From NCBI GenBank assembly GCA_947426265.1, contig CANEDJ010000019.1:1-26403 (forward strand): DNA of 26,403 bases. Reading direction: 5' to 3'. This DNA comes from MGBC102946 sp022793145. Lineage in GTDB: Bacteria > Bacillota_I > Bacilli_A > RF39 > UBA660. How positions within the stretch are numbered: position 1 is the stretch's first letter; each line of letters begins with the position of its first letter. The translations under genes and the position numbers were made by a program. Under the pieces are notes generated by a model that saw nothing but the letters and a program-made list of their open reading frames with translations, did not search any database and was not told the origin of the DNA. Shown here piece by piece: positions 22,001 through 26,403 of the stretch.

Positions 22001-22693
22001 ACTGAAATTATTGATGCTTTAAAAGAAGCAAATCTACCAGAAGATGGAAAATTCCAACTTTATGATGGACGTACAGGAGAACCGTTTGATAACCGTGTCA
22101 GTGTGGGAGTTATGTATATGATTAAACTTCACCACATGGTTGATGATAAATTACATGCTCGTTCAACTGGACCATACTCTCTAGTAACACAACAGCCTCT
22201 AGGAGGAAAAGCGCAATTTGGTGGACAGAGATTTGGAGAAATGGAAGTTTGGGCCCTTTATGCATATGGTGCTGCGCATGTACTTCAAGAAATGATTACG
22301 ATTAAATCAGATGATGTAGTAGGTCGTGTGAAAGTATATGAAGCATTGGTAAAAGGACAACCAATTCCAACATCTGGAATTCCAGAAAGCTTTAGAGTAT
22401 TAATCAAAGAATTCCAAGCATTAGGTCTTGATATTACCGTTTTAGATAAAGAAGGTAACTTCCAAGAATTAAAAGACTTAGAAGAAGATGATAAAGATGG
22501 TTTTGAGGATAGAACAGAAGCCCCAAAATCAATTGATGTAAATGTTGTCGAAGGAGATGCAGCAGATGGGCATGTTGGTTATGATGATGATTTAGATGCT
22601 GACTCTGATGATATCGATGATGATTATGAAGAAGAATTTGAAGACAATTTAGAAGAAGCAGATGAAGATTTTGATGAGATGGAGGAGGAATAA
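19058..22693 (+). CDS. rpoB: RNA polymerase beta subunit
   Basis: 1211 residues, full length. Firmicutes-type motifs from PIMTDSGTFIINGAERV through the rifampicin pocket (FFGSSQLSQFMDQTNP, ELTNKRRLSSLGPGGL) to GEMEVWALYAYGA. Asn477 (codon 20486-20488) stands where E. coli has His526. The C-terminal extension (last 65 or so residues) is almost all Asp/Glu. The start is GTG at 19058, following AGGGGTG; an in-frame GTG at 19049 overlaps that SD. The RBS of rpoC (GGAGGAGG, 22681-22688) lies in its last codons; rpoC starts 2 nt after the stop. Confidence 0.98.
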   Translation: MAYTVKKYGDHRERRNYAKTKNAIELENLLEIQKKSYDWFMTEGIKEVFDDIFPVESFTGNLSLEFGEYSFESPRYSIKGCKERYATYAAPLKVAARLFNGETGEVKEQDIYLGDMPIMTDSGTFIINGAERVIVSQLVRSPSVYFGKEVDKKNGKLVITSQIIPTRGTWLEYETDARDVIYVRIDRTRKVPITTLLRALGLSNDEDIYDLFGEDDYLTRTIEKDANKNTDEALIDIHSKLRPGEPSTLDSAKNQLVSRFFDAFRYDLAKVGRYKFNRKLNVLDRLLGCTLAEDIKVNKEVVAAKDTVVTKEILETLKPIMDQGYGIKEVLVNTDLDTYNKVQIVKVYSKKNPEKIVKIIGNDQSATVKRLTISDVYASVSYYLNLLEGIGSYDEIDHLSNRRVRQVGELLQNQFRIGISRIERVIRDRMSTQEITEVTPKSLINIRPLTASIKEFFGSSQLSQFMDQTNPVAELTNKRRLSSLGPGGLSRDRAGMEVRDVNPSHYGRLCPIESPEGPNIGLITSLASYARVNDYGFIMTPYRKVDNKHLTDEIVYMTADEELEHYISQATVKVDDENVIVPERVPVRYRGENLIVNSEQVDYIDVSPQQVVSITTQGIPFLEHDDGKRALMGANMQRQAIPLLKAEAPLVGTGVEAIAARDSGAVVIAKATGTVDYVDSKKIIVKTMGGMDTYYLNGFERSNAGTCYHQVPIVKLGDKVERGEVIADGPSTEKGEMALGRNVVVAFMNYNGYNYEDAVILNERLVKDDVYTSIHIEDYQIECRDTKLGPEEFTRDIPNVSEEARKNLDDNGIVRIGTEVKDDDILVGKVTPKGMAELTSEEKLLHAIFGEKTREVRDTSLRVPHGGEGIVHDVKIFTKEDTDELPAGVSKIVRVYIAQKRKISVGDKMAGRHGNKGVISLILPEEDMPYLEDGTPVDILLNPLGVPSRMNIGQILEMHLGMAAKELGIYVATPVFDGASRTEIIDALKEANLPEDGKFQLYDGRTGEPFDNRVSVGVMYMIKLHHMVDDKLHARSTGPYSLVTQQPLGGKAQFGGQRFGEMEVWALYAYGAAHVLQEMITIKSDDVVGRVKVYEALVKGQPIPTSGIPESFRVLIKEFQALGLDITVLDKEGNFQELKDLEEDDKDGFEDRTEAPKSIDVNVVEGDAADGHVGYDDDLDADSDDIDDDYEEEFEDNLEEADEDFDEMEEE

Positions 22694-22695
22694 CA

Positions 22696-25600
22696 ATGGA
22701 TGTAAATAACTTTGAAGGGTTAAAAATAGCAATTGCCTCTCCAGAAAAAATAAGATCTTGGTCTTATGGGGAAGTTAAAAAAGCAGAAACAATTAACTAT
22801 CGTACTTTAAAACCAGAACGCGATGGATTATTCTGTGAAAAAATATTTGGTCCAACAAAAGACTTTGAATGCTCTTGTGGAAAATATAAAAGACTTCGTT
22901 ATAAAAATATTGTCTGTGACCGTTGTGGAGTAGAAGTAACTCGTTCAAAAGTTCGTCGTGAACGTATGGGACATATTGAGTTAGCTACTCCTTGCTCTCA
23001 CATTTGGTTCTTTAAAGGAATACCATCTCGTATGGGATTGGTGCTAGATATGTCTCCTAGAGATTTAGAGGAAGTATTATACTTTGTATCTTATGTTATT
23101 CTTGACCCAGGAGCAGCTCCTTTAGAGAAAAAACAAACTATTAGTGATAAAGAATACCGTGCTTATTATGAAAAATATGGAAGTAGTTTCAGAGTAGGTA
23201 TGGGAGCAGAAGCTATCAAAGAATTGTTAGAGGAAGTAGATTTAGAAAAAGAAGTAGCAGATATAAAAGCAGAGATCGAATCTATCAAGGATTCTAGTAG
23301 TCAAAAAAGAATTCGTTTAATCAAACGTTTGGATGTATTAGATGCATTTTTGGAATCTGGAAACCGCCCAGAATGGATGATTTTAGATGCCCTACCAGTC
23401 ATTCCACCAGAACTTCGTCCAATGATTCAATTAGATGGTGGAAGATTTGCTACATCTGATTTAAACGATTTATATCGTCGTGTAATTAATCGTAATAATC
23501 GTCTAAAAAAATTAATGGATTTAGGTGCTCCAAGCATCATTATTCAAAATGAAAAACGTATGTTACAAGAAGCTGTAGATGCTTTATTTGATAATGGTAG
23601 ACGTGGAAGAAATATTACAGGAGCTGGAAATAGACCTTTAAAATCTATTAGTAGTATGTTAAAAGGAAAACAAGGACGTTTCCGTCAAAACTTACTTGGA
23701 AAACGTGTTGACTATTCAGGTCGTTCTGTTATCGTTGTAGGACCATCTTTAAAAATGTATGAATGTGGAATTCCAAAGGAAATGGCGCTTGAACTATTTA
23801 AGCCACATGTTATTAATGGGCTAGTTACAAAAGAGATTGCAAGCAATATTAAAGCAGCCAAAAGAATGATTGAAAATCAAGATGAGAGAGTATGGGATGT
23901 TGTAGAAGAAAAGATAAAAGAGCATCCAGTCATGCTAAACCGTGCGCCAACTTTGCATAGACTTGGTATTCAAGCATTTGAACCAAAATTAATCGGCGGA
24001 CGTGCAATCAGACTTCACCCATTAGTGTGCGCAGCGTTTAACGCTGACTTTGATGGAGACCAGATGGCAGTTCACGTACCAATTAGTGAAGAGGCACAAG
24101 CAGAAGCAAGAATTTTAATGTTAGGTGCAAATAATATCTTGTCACCAAAAGATGGAAAACCAATCGTTACTCCAGGACAGGATATGGTATTAGGAAACTA
24201 CTATATTACAATGGAAAAAGCAGGACATGAGGGAGAAGGAAGAGTTTTCAAAGACCCAGATGAAGCATTAATGGCTTATGAAAGAAGAGAAGTGGATTTA
24301 CATACTCGTATTGCAATTCCAGTTCGTGCTTTCCGTCATAAAATATTCCCAGATTGTTACATGGATCAATATTTGGTAACAACAGTTGGAAAGCTTAAAT
24401 TTAATGAGATATTTCCAGACTCTTTCCAATATATCAATGATGGAAGTGTTGAAAATATTGAAAAGATTACACCAAGCAAATACTTTATTGCTAGAGGGGA
24501 AAACATTCCAGAAAAAGTAAAAGAGATGCCTTTGGTAGAAGCATTGAACAAAGGAAAATTAACAGCTTTAATCGCTCAAATCTATAAACGCTATCAAACA
24601 ACAGAAACATCTGTTATGCTTGATAAATTAAAAGACTTAGGATTTAAATATTCTACTTTATCAGGAATTTCAATTGCAATTAGCGATATCAAGGAAAGTG
24701 AAATTAAGCCACAAGTCTTAAAAGAAAGTCAAGACTTGGTTGACCAAGTAAATAAACAATTTAAACGTGGATTGATTACTGATATGGAACGTTATGAAAA
24801 AGTAATTGATATTTGGACAGAAGCTAAAAAACGCATTAGTAAAGAGCTAGAACAAATGATGAAAGAGGATCGAGATAACTCAATTGCGATTATGATTAAT
24901 AGTAAAGCTCGTGGAGACATTGGTTCTTTAACTCAGCTAGTTGGTATGCGTGGACTTTTCGCAAAGCCAAGTGGACTTTCAGAAGAAATCCCTGTAACAT
25001 CATCATTTAGTGAAGGTGTGACAATTTCAGAATTCTTCTTATCAACTCATGGTGCTCGTAAAGGTGCCGTTGATACAGCGTTAAAAACAGCTGATGCTGG
25101 TTACTTAACGAGACGTCTTGTTGATGTATCACAGGATATTATTGTAAAAGAAGAAGATTGTGGAACAGATCAAGGAGTAGTTGTAGAAGCCTTTGTGAAT
25201 GCAAAAGACAATACAATTATTGAATCTCTTTATGATCGTATTGTAGGACGCTATACAAATAAGCGCATCTTAAATCCAAAAACAGAAGAAGTGTTAGCTG
25301 AAAGAAATACCTATATTACAGAACAATTAGCAGATAAAATAATTGCAGCAGGAATTACAAAAGTACCAATCCGAACAGTTCTTACTTGTAAAACAGAACA
25401 TGGAGTTTGTAGAAAGTGTTACGGACGTAATCTTGCAACTGGTGCTATTGTAGAAACTGGAGAAGCAGTTGGAATTATGGCTGCACAATCAATTGGAGAA
25501 CCAGGTACTCAGTTAACCATGAGAACTTTCAACACTGGAGGAGTTGCTGGAGACGATATTACACAGGGTCTTCCTCGTGTACAAGAATTGTTTGAAGCAC

Positions 25601-26331
25601 GTAATCCAAAAGGAAAAGCAACCATTTCTGAAATCAATGGTGTTGTAACGAAGATAGAAGAAGATGGTGGAAAGTTTGTCATTAGTGTTCAAAATGATGT
25701 TGAAACAAGAGAACATACTTCTAATTATGGCGCAAAATTAGCTGTAGAAAAAGGAGCAGAAGTTCGAGCAGGAGATCGTTTAACACATGGTGCAATTAGT
25801 CCAAAAGAATTATTGGTTGTAACAGATCCAATTACAGTTCAACAATATATTTTATTGGAAATTCAAAAAGTATATCGTTCACAAGGTGTTGATATTAGTG
25901 ATAAACACGTTGAAATTATTGCAAAGCGTATGATTTCAAAGATCAAGATTATCAACAGTGGAGATACTATTTTCTTACCAGGAACAATGGTAAATATTAA
26001 TGAATTTACAGATGTTAATAAAGGCTTAATTTTAGAAGGAAAAAGACCAGCTACAGGTAGACCAGTATTACTTGGAATTACCAAAGCATCTTTGGAGACG
26101 GATTCTTTCTTATCAGCAGCTTCATTCCAAGAAACAACACGTATTTTAACAGATGCAGCAATTCATGGAAGAGTAGACTACTTAAATGGACTAAAAGAGA
26201 ATGTGATTATTGGAAAATTAATTCCAGCAGGAACAGGTGCTCGTAAGTATAAAGATGCTGATTATGATCTAGAGTTAGATATGTTAAAAGATGAACCTTT
26301 AGAAGCATTAGAACAAGAATTAATGGATTAA
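22696..26331 (+). CDS. rpoC: RNA polymerase beta' subunit
   Basis: 1211 residues, Firmicutes length, complete. The N-terminal zinc site is CSCGKY...CDRCG. The active-site loop NADFDGD (449-455) supplies the three Mg-binding Asp. The trigger loop region MAAQSIGEPGTQLTMRTFN and the second zinc site, C898 then GVCRKC, are intact. Cotranscribed with rpoB and ended by the terminator just beyond it. Confidence 0.98.
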   Translation: MDVNNFEGLKIAIASPEKIRSWSYGEVKKAETINYRTLKPERDGLFCEKIFGPTKDFECSCGKYKRLRYKNIVCDRCGVEVTRSKVRRERMGHIELATPCSHIWFFKGIPSRMGLVLDMSPRDLEEVLYFVSYVILDPGAAPLEKKQTISDKEYRAYYEKYGSSFRVGMGAEAIKELLEEVDLEKEVADIKAEIESIKDSSSQKRIRLIKRLDVLDAFLESGNRPEWMILDALPVIPPELRPMIQLDGGRFATSDLNDLYRRVINRNNRLKKLMDLGAPSIIIQNEKRMLQEAVDALFDNGRRGRNITGAGNRPLKSISSMLKGKQGRFRQNLLGKRVDYSGRSVIVVGPSLKMYECGIPKEMALELFKPHVINGLVTKEIASNIKAAKRMIENQDERVWDVVEEKIKEHPVMLNRAPTLHRLGIQAFEPKLIGGRAIRLHPLVCAAFNADFDGDQMAVHVPISEEAQAEARILMLGANNILSPKDGKPIVTPGQDMVLGNYYITMEKAGHEGEGRVFKDPDEALMAYERREVDLHTRIAIPVRAFRHKIFPDCYMDQYLVTTVGKLKFNEIFPDSFQYINDGSVENIEKITPSKYFIARGENIPEKVKEMPLVEALNKGKLTALIAQIYKRYQTTETSVMLDKLKDLGFKYSTLSGISIAISDIKESEIKPQVLKESQDLVDQVNKQFKRGLITDMERYEKVIDIWTEAKKRISKELEQMMKEDRDNSIAIMINSKARGDIGSLTQLVGMRGLFAKPSGLSEEIPVTSSFSEGVTISEFFLSTHGARKGAVDTALKTADAGYLTRRLVDVSQDIIVKEEDCGTDQGVVVEAFVNAKDNTIIESLYDRIVGRYTNKRILNPKTEEVLAERNTYITEQLADKIIAAGITKVPIRTVLTCKTEHGVCRKCYGRNLATGAIVETGEAVGIMAAQSIGEPGTQLTMRTFNTGGVAGDDITQGLPRVQELFEARNPKGKATISEINGVVTKIEEDGGKFVISVQNDVETREHTSNYGAKLAVEKGAEVRAGDRLTHGAISPKELLVVTDPITVQQYILLEIQKVYRSQGVDISDKHVEIIAKRMISKIKIINSGDTIFLPGTMVNINEFTDVNKGLILEGKRPATGRPVLLGITKASLETDSFLSAASFQETTRILTDAAIHGRVDYLNGLKENVIIGKLIPAGTGARKYKDADYDLELDMLKDEPLEALEQELMD

Positions 26332-26355
26332 GGAATACATGATTATTCCAGCAAT

Positions 26356-26385
26356 AAAGAGTGAAAAATAAAATTTTACTCTTTT
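26356..26385 (+). terminator. rpoBC terminator
   Basis: AAAGAGT-G-AAAA (26356-26367) pairs with TTTTACTCTTT (26374-26384) with one bulged G, followed by T's. Confidence 0.75.
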
Positions 26386-26403
26386 TAAGTGAGTAAAAGA
26401 AAA

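Overview
The window looks like a chromosomal segment of a very AT-rich Gram-positive bacterium from the Bacilli/Firmicutes side. The ribosomal/RNA polymerase block has the Firmicutes order (secE-nusG-rplK-rplA-rplJ-rplL-ybxB-rpoB-rpoC), ribosome binding sites are strong AGGAGG types, and promoters match TTGACA-17-TATAAT. TGG is used for Trp and TGA is a stop (end of ybxB), so the code is standard. A secreted M23 peptidoglycan hydrolase implies a cell wall. RpoB has Asn where most bacteria have His in the rifampicin pocket, a change I recall from Spiroplasma and other mollicutes, so a lineage near the mollicute/Erysipelotrichia border is plausible. Species cannot be told.

Region 1 (1-2600) is accessory and RNA-rich. 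It holds two candidate type I toxin-antitoxin modules. Each has a 30-32 residue hydrophobic peptide gene on the + strand and a convergent antisense RNA of about 110 nt on the - strand, with a TTGnnA-17-TATnAT promoter and a terminator overlapping the peptide stop. A third copy keeps the antisense RNA but has lost the peptide's start codon and RBS (orphan antitoxin). A start-less Fst-like reading frame lies at 108-215. An unknown 162-residue protein and a Nudix hydrolase sit between these modules, and a 23-bp inverted repeat (622-644 / 2211-2233) brackets the block holding the unknown gene, the Nudix gene and the second toxin module.

Region 2 (2600-10060) has mostly single-gene units: yqeH (ribosome-assembly GTPase), a HerA-type ATPase, a SWIM/SNF2 helicase, and a convergent radical SAM gene with an unusual C-terminal tail. 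Short terminators and individual promoters separate them. A 14-bp bidirectional terminator lies between the helicase and radical SAM genes.

Region 3 (10100-15110) covers the cell envelope: a polytopic membrane protein of transporter type, a small acidic membrane protein, then a likely operon of a DUF2207-like membrane protein, a YgjP-type metallopeptidase (16-nt overlap) and the M23 hydrolase.

Region 4 (15110-26400) is core expression machinery, with four strong promoters (before secE, rplK, rplJ and rpoB). Two L1-type autoregulatory mRNA sites flank rplK. A structured L10 leader with a hairpin that can act as an attenuator precedes rplJL. rpoBC has its own promoter overlapping the ybxB stop and a terminator at the window end. 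No tRNA, rRNA, CRISPR array or transposase gene was seen.
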